NCBI GenBank assembly: GCA_905221605.1 | Contig: CAJNDS010002355.1 | Location: forward strand, 1 to 55,000 | Length of the DNA: 55,000 nucleotides | From: Symbiodinium natans | Taxonomy: Eukaryota > Sar > Dinophyceae > Suessiales > Symbiodiniaceae | Direction of reading: 5' to 3' | Shown here: one piece after another, positions 42,701 through 53,600 of the stretch | Numbering within the stretch: position 1 is the first letter of the stretch | Layout: every line of letters begins with the position of its first letter | Program-made: the position numbers and the translations under genes | The notes under the pieces: generated by a model | The model's database searches: none | The model's input: the letters and a program-made list of their open reading frames with translations, nothing else | Told to the model about the DNA's origin: nothing

Positions 42701-45700
42701 TGGGGTTTAGGGTTTAGGGTTTAGGGTTTAGTGCTTAGGGTTTAGGGTTGGAGAATTGGGTTTATGGGTTAGAGGGTTTACGGCATTAGAGAGTTTCGAC
42801 CGTTTCCGGGGTTCCCAGTATGGCATTACCGTATAGTGGCATTCTACCATGCAGTATGACAATGTGGTTTTACCGTATTGTAGTATTCTAGTAGTATAGT
42901 ATTATAGTACTATAGTACTACAGTACTCTAGCATGATGGTATTATAGTACTATAGTATTACAGTATTGTAGTATTATAGTTTCATAGTGTCATCATATTC
43001 TAGTAGCCATCAGGCTGACAGGCTACTTTGCTTCGAAACCCTCAACCCTAACCCTCAACCCCAAACCCGCAACCCTACACCCTAAACCCTGCAGGATTTC
43101 CTAGTAAGACCCCTAAACCATCAACCCCGAAGCCCCGAAATGAAAAAAAAGAAAGGCAAACCAGACCCCTAAACCCTCAACCCCTCAACCCTCAACCCCA
43201 AACCTTAAGCCCTAAACCCTAATCTCTAAACCCTAAACCCTAAACCCTAAACCCTAAACCCTAAACCCTAAACCCTAAACCCTAAACCCTAAACCCTAAA
43301 CCCTAAACCCTAAACCCTAAACCCTAAACCCAAACGCCAGCCTCTGGCTCGGGGAGTAGCGGAGGCTCATGGAGTCCAGGCTCACTTGGATCCAAGCCTC
43401 GGATGGCCCCTGAAGGCCCTCTGAAAAGTTTGGGGTTTAGGGTTTAGGGTTTACGGTTTAGGGGTACAATCCTCTTAAAAATGGCCCGAACTGCAACTTT
43501 TTTAAGAAGGGTCCCAAGTATAATCCTTTCAGGAATCTTCCTAAATACTGTTCTCCTCTTAAGAATATTCCTACATACAATCCTCTCAAGAATATTCCTA
43601 TATACAATCCTCTTGAAAGTATATTCCTACATGTAGTCCTCTTAAACCCAATAGTGGAAAATATCAAACATCCCATGGGCCGACCTAGACGCTGTCTCCA
43701 GATCCTTCGGCGGGTTGGAGAGAAGGGGGGGTTGGTTTCGGGGTTCGGGGTTTAAGGTTTGAGGTTTAGGGCGAGAATTCCAGGCTAGATGAAAAGAATG
43801 CGAGTTCAGGGTTTAGGGTTCAGGGTTCAAGGTTTAGTGTTTTGGGCTCAGGGCTTGGGGTTGCAGGGTTTTATGGTTTTAGGGTTCAGGGTTTCGGGTT
43901 TAGAGGTTGAGGCACAAGGTTCCTTGTCATCCAGGCTGGCTGTGTCCAAGATTGTCAAGGGGAGCTCGACGATGGGATCCGCGCCGGCGTTGACCCACTC
44001 GTTGAAGGTGACGACCGTGTGCTTCCTGGGCTTAGGGTTTTAGTTTTAGGGTTTAGGGATTTCAGGGTTTGGGATCTAGGGCTGACATGCTGTTTGCTTA
44101 AGAAGCCCCACAAAAAATTAAAAAGACTCTTCCGTAATCAGGGGACTATGACATGCTATTTTGGCTGTTTTTAAGCAAATAGTGGCTTATGCTCTGCGAA
44201 CACATCAGCACGAGGTGTAGACCAACTCTCAGGCAAAGATGCAAGGCTTCTGAGACATTCATACCGAGCTTGTTCTCGAATCCCTTCAGTGCCGAGGCAG
44301 GGAATGCCCCATCCGGCTTAAACCACTCATGCACCTTGGCGGCATCGAGAAGTATCCGCACCAGGTTAAGTGGGAACTGAAATAAGCCCTAACGCATAAG
44401 CCCTAAACCCTAAACCCGAAACCCGAACGCCTCTGACTGGCGCTGAGCTCGCGACACTGGTTGCATCCACGTGAGCAATGGGCAGGCCCTTCATCCCCTT
44501 TCGGGTATGGCGGAAGTTCATGGAGAAGCAAGCCGCCTGGGAGAAGCAACTAGGCTTTAGGGTTTAGGGTTTAGGATTTAGGGTTTAGGGTTTAGGGGTA
44601 CTTATTAGCCAGTTGTAACTGTACTTATAACCCACTTATGAGCCCCTTAAGTGCCTTAGTATGGTAATAGGTACAGTTCTAAGTACAATTATCACTGGTT
44701 AATAAGTACCATGAACCTCCAAGTGTAGAAGCTAGGAAGTTTTACCGGGTTAAGCAGGTCTTAAGGATGAATGCGTCCTGAACCATACAACCCCCCTAAA
44801 TTCCGAAACCCTTTTTAAAACCCCGAAGCATGCCCCCCAAAAGCATCCTAAACCCTTCCGAAACCCCTCAGCAGCTCAACTCTCAACCCTCAACCCTGAA
44901 CCCTGAACCCTAAACCCTAAACCCTGAACCCTAAACCCTAAACCCTAAACCCTAAACCCTAAACCCTAAACCCTTTACAACAGCAGTGAGTTGCCATGCC
45001 TTCGTCTCCGCTCCGGTCTTGCTCCTCCACCAGTCTTCCGCGGCCTTCTCCTCGGTCGGCCCCGTAGACCCTTGAAAGATATTCTTGAGTTTGACCCTAA
45101 ACCCTAAACCCTAAACCCTAAACCCTAAACCCTAAACCCTAAACCCTAAACCCTAAACCCTAAACCCTAAACCCTAAACCCTAAACCCTGAACCCTAAAC
45201 CTAAACCCAATAAGGGCCAAAATATGAAGTATTCCAATTGGGCCCAGTCTCCATGCTCTGCACCAGAATCTCGGACAGCCGAATGGCCGTCTCCATCGTC
45301 TGTGGCGAGATGTGGGGCAGAGGGAGGGCTTAAGGTCATAGGGTTTAGGGTGTAGGGTTCAGGTTTAGGGCTGGGATGTTCCCTATTACCCTAGCAGTCC
45401 TTGATAGGGATTCATAATATGGGGTACGAGAATCCCGATTAAGGGCTGTTAGTAGAAGGGGGAGGAGCATCCCAACCAAAAGTCGCTTATGTAGGGTTAG
45501 GCTTTTTTGGGGAGTTTGTGTAGGGTTTAGAGGATTTACAGGGGAAGGGGTCGCCAGGATTTTCAGGGGTCCGTAGAGTTTCGTGGTTGCTCGAGACCTC
45601 AACGAGATCGTCAATGTCGCCAACGGTTCGGTAGGTCGTGCTGCCCACCACCTCGAGGTTTATAGGGTACATAAGGGGTACGTAAGGAGCACATAAGGAG

Positions 45701-47596
45701 TGCATAAGGGGCACATGAGGGGTACCTAAGGGGTAGATAAAGGGGCAGATAAGGTTGCGGGACTATTGGTAACTGCACCCCAAGGTAGGTTGCCTTTGCA
45801 GCGGGGATTCCCTTCTGAGGGCCTCTGAGCCCATGGTAACCCTCTCACCTTCTCTCAACGAAGCCCACCCCACATTGGGGGCAGCGCCTAAGCGCCTCGA
45901 CCTCAAAGGCGCATAGTCGACCCAGATCGCTAGCCTGCCTCCCACAGCCAGAGGTGGGGCAGGATTGGCCCGGTCCCAAGGGAGCAGGCTCCTCAAAACC
46001 AGCACTGGTTCCTTTCTGTGGTCAGTACGCTTTGGGCGAGGCTGGCCATTTTTGGGGGGGTACCCCGACCCGGACCCGTGGCGGCAGAACCCCCCCGCTG
46101 GCCCTGAAACGCCTGAGACCCACAACCCCTGACACGACACCACTGGAATTGAAAGTGGGCTGCTGACTTGAGTTTAGGCCTAGACCCTCAAGAAATAGGT
46201 TTGGGTGGTTTTGCCGCCTGGGATGGCGTGGGAGTGGGATAAAAGTGTTAGATGGCCCTCCACTATTGGGGCTTGGCTGCTCCTGGCATTTTCACGAGGC
46301 TCTCGAAGCGAGTCTACATCCCAACCTTCACAGTTTCTGCGCCATCTTACAGCAAACCCTCAACGCTAAACCCTAAACCCTCTGCAAGCAAACATCCCCA
46401 TTTTGGGGCGGCCCCCAAGTTAAGAACCAGCCCATAGTTCGCTCAGGTCATTTTAGGACAAGGCGCAACAAGAACTCCTCAGAGAAAAAGAGGTTTAGGG
46501 TTTAGGGTTTGGGATGTAAGGTTTAGGGTCTAGGGTTTAGGGCTTGAAAACCGGATTATTTCGATGCATCATCACCAGGTGGCAACGGGTTCTCCCGACA
46601 ACTGCTTCCAGATCTCTGCCCGCTGCTCTTCCGCCATCAATGCCAGGGCGGCCCCTGTACAGAGTGGGCTGACAAGAGCTTCTCGGGGGTTCAGGGATTT
46701 AAGGACTAGGGTTGGGGGTTTAGGGTTTAGGTTTAGGGTTTAGGGTTTAGGGTTTAGGGTTTAGGGTTTAGGGTTTAGGGTTTAGGGTTTAGGGTTTAGG
46801 GTTTAGGGTTTAGGGTTTAGGGTTTAGGGTTCATGGCCGAGGGTTTCACAGAGTGGGTAGGGGTTCTGATAGGGGGGGTACTGTAATCCCCAGCAAGGAC
46901 TGTTGTTGTAAGGGGGAACATCCCAAGTGTAGGGATTCAGGGACGAGGGTTCAGGGCTTGGGCGGCTTGGGGTTCCTAAGCCAAGCGGGGTGGGATTGGT
47001 AGGGTGTTGGGCATACTCCGGTCGTTCGGGTTCTTGCTTAAAAAAACGAAAATACTCCCACAAGCGTATTTGCACGTGGAATCTTGGGGACGAGTCCTTA
47101 CGAGAAAGCAGGTGCACTTCCAAGGATCTTACTTTTGTTTTTGTTTTGCCTTCTTAAAAACGGGCAAGCTTGCTTCAAAGTATACGAATCTCTTCCAGAC
47201 CCATGATGCGAGCATTGTGTTTGCAAATGGGGGGCTGCGCCCGCCCCCAACCCCACGCTTTCTTTAAGCCGGGCAAGTTTGCTTCGAAGCACACGAATCA
47301 TCACGAGTCCCATGATGCGAGCATTGTGTTTGCAAATGCTTGGGGCCGGCGTTTTTAAGCCGAGCAAGCTTGCTTCAATCATACGAATCCCTTCCAAACC
47401 CATGATGATGCGAGCATTGTCTTTGCAAATGGGGGGTGTTGGGCGGGCGCGCGGGGGAGGCTGTGCTCCGTTTAAGCCGGGCAAGCCAAAAAAAAAACAA
47501 ACGCCCCCACCGCACCCGCAACAAAGCAAAAAAACGCGCCCCCGCACTCGTAGCAGAAAACTAGCGCGCCCTCGCCCGCAGCAAAAAAAACGCGCC

Positions 47597-47649
<53 letters not shown>

Positions 47650-50600
47650 ACCCCCACCCACCCCCACCCACCCCCACCCACCCCCACCCACCCCCACCCA
47701 CCCCCACCCACCCCCACCCACCTCCACCCACCCCCACCCACCCCCACCCACCCCCACCCACCCCCACCCACCCACACCCACCCACACCCACCCACACCCA
47801 CCCACACCCACCCACACCCACCCACACCCACCCACACCCACCCACACCCACCCACACCCACCCACACCCACCCACACCCACCCACACCCACCCACACCCA
47901 CCCACACCCACCCACACCCACCCACACCCACCGCCACGCGACGCGCGCGCGCGCGTGGGAGTGGGCCGGTGAAAGCTAATCCATAGGGCCCACGGCGCGC
48001 GCTAAGAACGTTGCCACACCCTAAACCCTAAACCCAAAGCGACCCTAAACCCTAAGGGAGTTCGCGACAGCTTTGAATACCGCCAAACAGGGCCCAGCAA
48101 AACTGAGAGGCGGCTAACCTTGCAAAGCTTCCTTTGTAAACTCCATCATCCCAAAACAACTATTTGCTTCAGAACCCCCCAAAAATAAAAAATCTTCTTC
48201 CTTGATTACAGGGATTGTTTTTCTCTCAGTTCTTGGGGTTCTTAAGCAAATAGTAGTGCTAGGCATGCAAGCCTCGAAAAGTCCAGAAGAGACCAGATGA
48301 ATCAAAGTGGTTTTCGGGCCCGGAAGCGCTAGTGGAAACCCCGAACCTTCGGACCCTGAGCCCTACACCCTCAACCCTAAACCCTAAACCCTAAACCCTG
48401 AACCCTAACCCCTAAATCCGAGCTCTAAACTCGAAACTCCCGAACACCCCAACCTGTGTGCATGGCGGCCGCCCGCGAAGTGTTCGTGTCACGGGTACGG
48501 GGCGCCCTGGGCTTCGACCCTTTCCCAACTTGGCTGGTGTGCAGTGTTCAGGGTTTGTGGGGTTTAGGGTTTAGGGTTTAGGGTTGAGGGTTTAGGGTTT
48601 AGGGTTGAGGGTTTAGGGTTTAGGGTTCAGGGCTTGGGAAGTAGGGTTTGGGGTTTCGGGTTTAGGGTTTTGGGTTTAGGGCGAGTGCCGGCGTGCCACG
48701 ATTGGTACTTGATCATGAGAGGAGGCAGGAGGTCGGTGGAGAGGTTGACAGGCTCGTCGCTGCAGTTTATCTCTGACGCCTTGGCGACTCTGTGGGTGTA
48801 GGTTTCATTGAATTTCGTTTCCCCGGTTTCATCGGTTTAGGGTTTCGGGTTTAGGGTGTAGGGTGTAGGGTTTAGGGTTTAGGGTTTAGGGTTTAGGGTT
48901 TAGGGTTTAGGGTTTAGGGTTTAGGGTTGATTAGGGTTTAGGGTTGAGGGTGTAGGGTTTAGGGTTTAGGGTTTAGGGTTTAGGGTTTAGGGTTTAGGTT
49001 TGGGTGGTTTAGGGTCTAGAGCAGGGTTGAGGGTTGAGGGTTTAAGGCTGAGAGTTTGGTTCAGAATTGCCCAGCATAAGGGGGTGGAGGGGGCGGAGGG
49101 GCGGGGGGGCGGAGGGGGGGGGCGGGGGGGGGGGGGGGGGCGGGGGGGCGGGACGGGGGGGGGGGGGGGGTTCTTCAGCAAATAGTAGATTTTGAGCGGG
49201 GGGTTACACAGAGCCCATGGCACCTTTTGATAGTTATATCACTCTCTGACTGATAGCATTACATGATTAGACTATCAATAGTCAGTATTTTGTTCTATCA
49301 AATTTTAATGTGGTCAAGTGTGGCCAAGAGAGAGAGAGAGAGCAGTTCACTCAACGCCAAGTGTTCCGACGCACCATCGAAACTGGCGATTTTGTTGACG
49401 GAGCTTGCGCCGGGCTAGTGTTGAATGAAGGGCTCACATTCAGAAGTCTTGTGGTGCAGCGGCATACTATAGATCGAGAATTTATCGCGTGGATCAGCTG
49501 TGCTAGAGAGCTAGACTTGGCATCGTGCTTAACAAGGTCTTGTTTTCCTACCACGCGCGCAGTCCTGGCCACACTAATTTTGAGCGCAGTGCCCAGCGAC
49601 AGCCAAGCAGAGTCACAAGCACCTCCTGCGCAAAGTCCACTATGCAATCTCATGAGAAGCATCCCTAAACCCTAAACCCTAAACCCTCAACCCTCAACCC
49701 TCAACCCTAAACCTAAGCCCTAAACCCCAAAGCCCTAAAGCCCTAAAACCAGCTGCAACAAGAGTGCTGTGAGTCCGGCTTCCCTAACCTGGCAGATCTC
49801 TAAACGCACGCCGAGTCTAGCCGAGGAGCAGAAAAATTCGCATCACCTTAGGGTTTACAGGGTTTAGGGTTTGAGGTTTAGGGTTTAGGGTGTAGGGTTT
49901 AGGGTTTAGGGTTTTTAGGGTTTAGGGTTTAGGGTTTAGGCTCCAGATCCACCAACCCCTCCAATATGGGTGGGATTCGGAACAAACAGGGGTACCCTTT
50001 TGATGGGGTTCCTTCAGAAGGATTATAGCATTTCGGGGTATATTAAGAGGGGCCTGAATGAGTAGAATAGGGATTTGGGGGTTATTGTAGTATACTTACA
50101 AAGGGACCATAAGGGAATATTAGTAGCCACTATTCCGATTACCCCCCCCCCCCATTTTCGCAAATGCCCATCTCCCTAAACTATCGTACATAACACCCCA
50201 GCAACGTCGGCTACGCGAAGTAAAGGTTTAACTAAGGTTTCATTTCCGGTGGGATTCTTCATGTTTACATGCATCTGCATGTATGGGTAGATGGACCTGC
50301 TGAACAAAAACCCCACGCGCGCAATTCTATCGCTTTTCGTTGCTGGTTGCGCGGCGTGCCTATAAGCATGGATATGCTAAAGCCCTGGAAATCCTAAACA
50401 CGTCGGAATTGTTGGGGAGGGATCCTAAACCCCAAACCCTAAACCCTAAACCCCAAACCCTAAACCCTAAACCCTAAACCCTAAACCCTAAACCCTAAAC
50501 CCTAAACCCTAAACCCTAAACCCCATCAAGTCTTGCACGTTGCCGTACCCACTTCGAGGTGCAGGCAAAGGCCCTCATCTTTCGGCCAGGGCGCACTTGT

Positions 50601-53600
50601 ACACGCCGAGGAACCGCTCGCCACCTCCAAACTTGGGGTTAAAGTAATCCTTGGTAGCCCAGTAATCACAGTTTAGGGTTTAGGGTTTAGGGTTTAGGGT
50701 TTAGGGTTTAGGGTTTAGGGTTTAGGGTTTAGGGTTTAGGGTTTCGGGTTCAGGGTATAGGGCTTTAAGGTTTAGGTAATCCTTGGTAGCCCAGTCATCA
50801 CATATGGGTGGTTGTCAAAATCATGGTCCCTTTTTGGGTACCCTAAATATTAGGTGCCGTATTATAATGGGGACCCAAAAAGGGACTTTAATTTTGACAA
50901 CCATCACATATGGAGCCTGATATTCGGGTTCAGGGTATAGGGTTTTTGAGGTTTAGGTCCTCTTGTAAGGGAACCTTGAACCCTCAACCCTAAACCCTAA
51001 ACCTTAAACCCTAAACCTTAAACCCTAAACCCCAAAAAAGTAAAAGGGTACCAAGGGGCTACCAAGAATCTGATTTGTAGTCGTAGAAGATGTTCTTGTT
51101 GCAGCTGCCTGCCGTCAAGTTGTCCTGCCGTTTAGGGCTTAGGGTTTAGGGTTTAGGGTTTAGGGCTTAGGGCTTAGGGCTTAGGGCTTAGGGCTTAGGG
51201 TTTAGGGTTTTGGGTTTCGTGTTTAGCGCTTAGGATTTAGGGAAGGCAACATATCCAGAGCTGTTTGGCCTTTCGACATTATAGAGACTTACAAGAAAAC
51301 CCTAAACCCTAAACCCTAAACCCTAAACCCTAAACCCTAAACCCTAAACCCTAAACCCTAAACCCTAAACCCTAAACCCGTTCTGGACATGCAACCCAGT
51401 GTCACCGTCAAGGTGCTGGGAAATATTCAGGAGATCCTCTGTCGAGTTGATGTAGCAACTCTCGTTCGAAGTGATCACCTGGCAGGGCAGGGCCTGAATA
51501 TCTTCGGGTTTAGGGTTTAGGGTTTAGGGTTTAGGGTTTAGGGTTTAGGGTTTAGGGTTTGGGGTTTGGGGTTTGGGGTTTGAGGTTTAGGGTTTGGGGT
51601 TCTTAAGGGAGGGGGGTTTCAAGGGGGGTATGTAATCCAAGGTTCCCGAATACTCCCACCGCTCCCTGAGCTAAGGCTCCTTAAGCCTCCCTAAGGTTCC
51701 CGAAGGTACCTACCCCCCCTTGAACCTCCCTCCCTAAAGAATCCAAAAACAACAGCGCCCTAAACCCTAAACCCTAAACCCTAAACCCTAAACCCTAAAC
51801 CCTAAACCCTAAACCCTAAACCCTAAACCCTAAACCCTAAACCCTAAACCCTAAACCCTAAACCCCAAGCCCTAAGCCCTAAACCCTAAACCCTATATAA
51901 ACCCTAAACCCTTAACCCTAAAACCTAAAACCTAAACCCTAAACCCTAAACCCAAGCCCAAGGTGCGAATGCAAAAGCTAAAAGGCCAGTACCAACTTAC
52001 GACGCAAGAAGCAACGGTTGTTGTAAAGTCTTGCTGCACGTCCTCCCGCTCCATGTTGAACCTTAGTAGTGGTCTTGTAGGGTCCAGGGTTTAGGGTTTA
52101 GGGTTTAGTGTTTAGGGTTTAGGGTTTAGGGTTTAGGGTTTAGGGTTTGGGCCTTGAAAAGCCCCCCCGCTTAAGAACCCTATCATGGCCAGATGGCTTA
52201 GCAGGGCCCATGAAGTTCCAGAGTCTTGGGGTTTGGGGCTCTTTTGGGGTTAGGGTTTAGGGTTTGGGGCTGAAGTTCCAGAGTTTTGGGTGTGGGCTAC
52301 CCCAATCCATCATCCCAACTAGGCCAAGAACAAACTAAGCCGACACAAAAACTTGCCCCGCAAAAACGCCACAGAAGCCCACGAGAGAGACCCGAAAGCC
52401 GCCTTTGCCTTTTCTTCGAGGGATTTTCTTGGGGGGGGGGGGGTTCTGAAAATAGACTTTTGAAAGGGTGGTCTAGGGGTATTCAAGGATTCGGGCCCAA
52501 AGAAACTACATGCTTGACACCATATGTCAACAACACTAAACCCTAAACCCTAAACCCTAAACCCTAAACCCTAAACCCTACAGTGCCGGGGAGCATGAGG
52601 TCATCGAGCGCGGCCTTGAGAATCCCAGAGCTATCCATTTCGAAGCCTGCGGAAAGGCCAGGAAAGGGGGATATCCTGTTAAGGGGTCTAAGGGTTTAGG
52701 GTTTAGGGTTTAGGGTTTAGGGTTTAGGGATATCTTTTTTTAAAGGGGATTAAGGGTTTTGGGGACCTTTTGAACCAGAAACTACAAGTTTGTTCTTAGT
52801 AGGGAATGAGGGAATGAGGGCCCTTTACATACCCTTTGAGGGATTATGGAAATAGGGCCCTAGAAATACCCTTTTGAGGGATTCTCTAGGGTACCTCGCT
52901 CCCTCCGAAGAACCAGCCAGTCATGGACAAGTGGCCATTTCTCTCCAGGTCTGGTTTGAAGGCAGATGAGTCGAGATCAAAAATAGTGAGCTCCTTGGCC
53001 GAAAACTTCTCCTGCTCATTCGCGTAGGCAAACTGCCGGCGACCCATCTCGCTTGACCTGCGTGTGAAAGTCGGGGTAGTTCTCTAGATTTGAGTCCCTT
53101 TTTCAAGTTCCCGATTTAGTACGGCGCCCTTGATAAGAAGGACCCTAAACCCTAAACCCTAAAACCTCAACCCTAAACCCTAAACCCTAAACCCCTAACC
53201 CCTCCCCCGAAAGGGACCCTATTTTAGAGAACTACCCAAGTATCAGGCTGCAGCGCAGCGAGCAGGGCGCTAGCATAAATCGAATGGGTGTTTAGGCTGG
53301 CCCTTAAAACCCTCTGAAAATTCCTAAGCATACTCCTCCTAAACCCCATGAGGGGCCAATAACAAAGATGATCCCAAGGGCCTAGCTAGGTGTTCGTACA
53401 CCGAGGGGCAGCCACTTCTTCTCATATTCCGTGTGGTTCTGGCTGAGGAAGAGGATTCTCGCCTGAGCATCACCGGACCCAGCATCTGCCGTTTCGATGT
53501 CCCAGTCGTGGGAGATGTCATCTTCGCCGGCCAGGGACACCTGGGGGTGTACGAAACTAAGGGGGCGCCGATTAGAGTCCCAAATAGGATTCCCTTAAAA

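Noticed and set aside
47098-47937. Longest open frames in the window (279 codons minus, 235 codons plus)
   Set aside because: They run through (CA)n and CCCACCCA low-complexity DNA that keeps all frames open. The peptides are GVGG/HPPT repeats.
49000-49223. Proline-rich or glycine-rich frames
   Set aside because: Translation of a nearly pure G/C tract.
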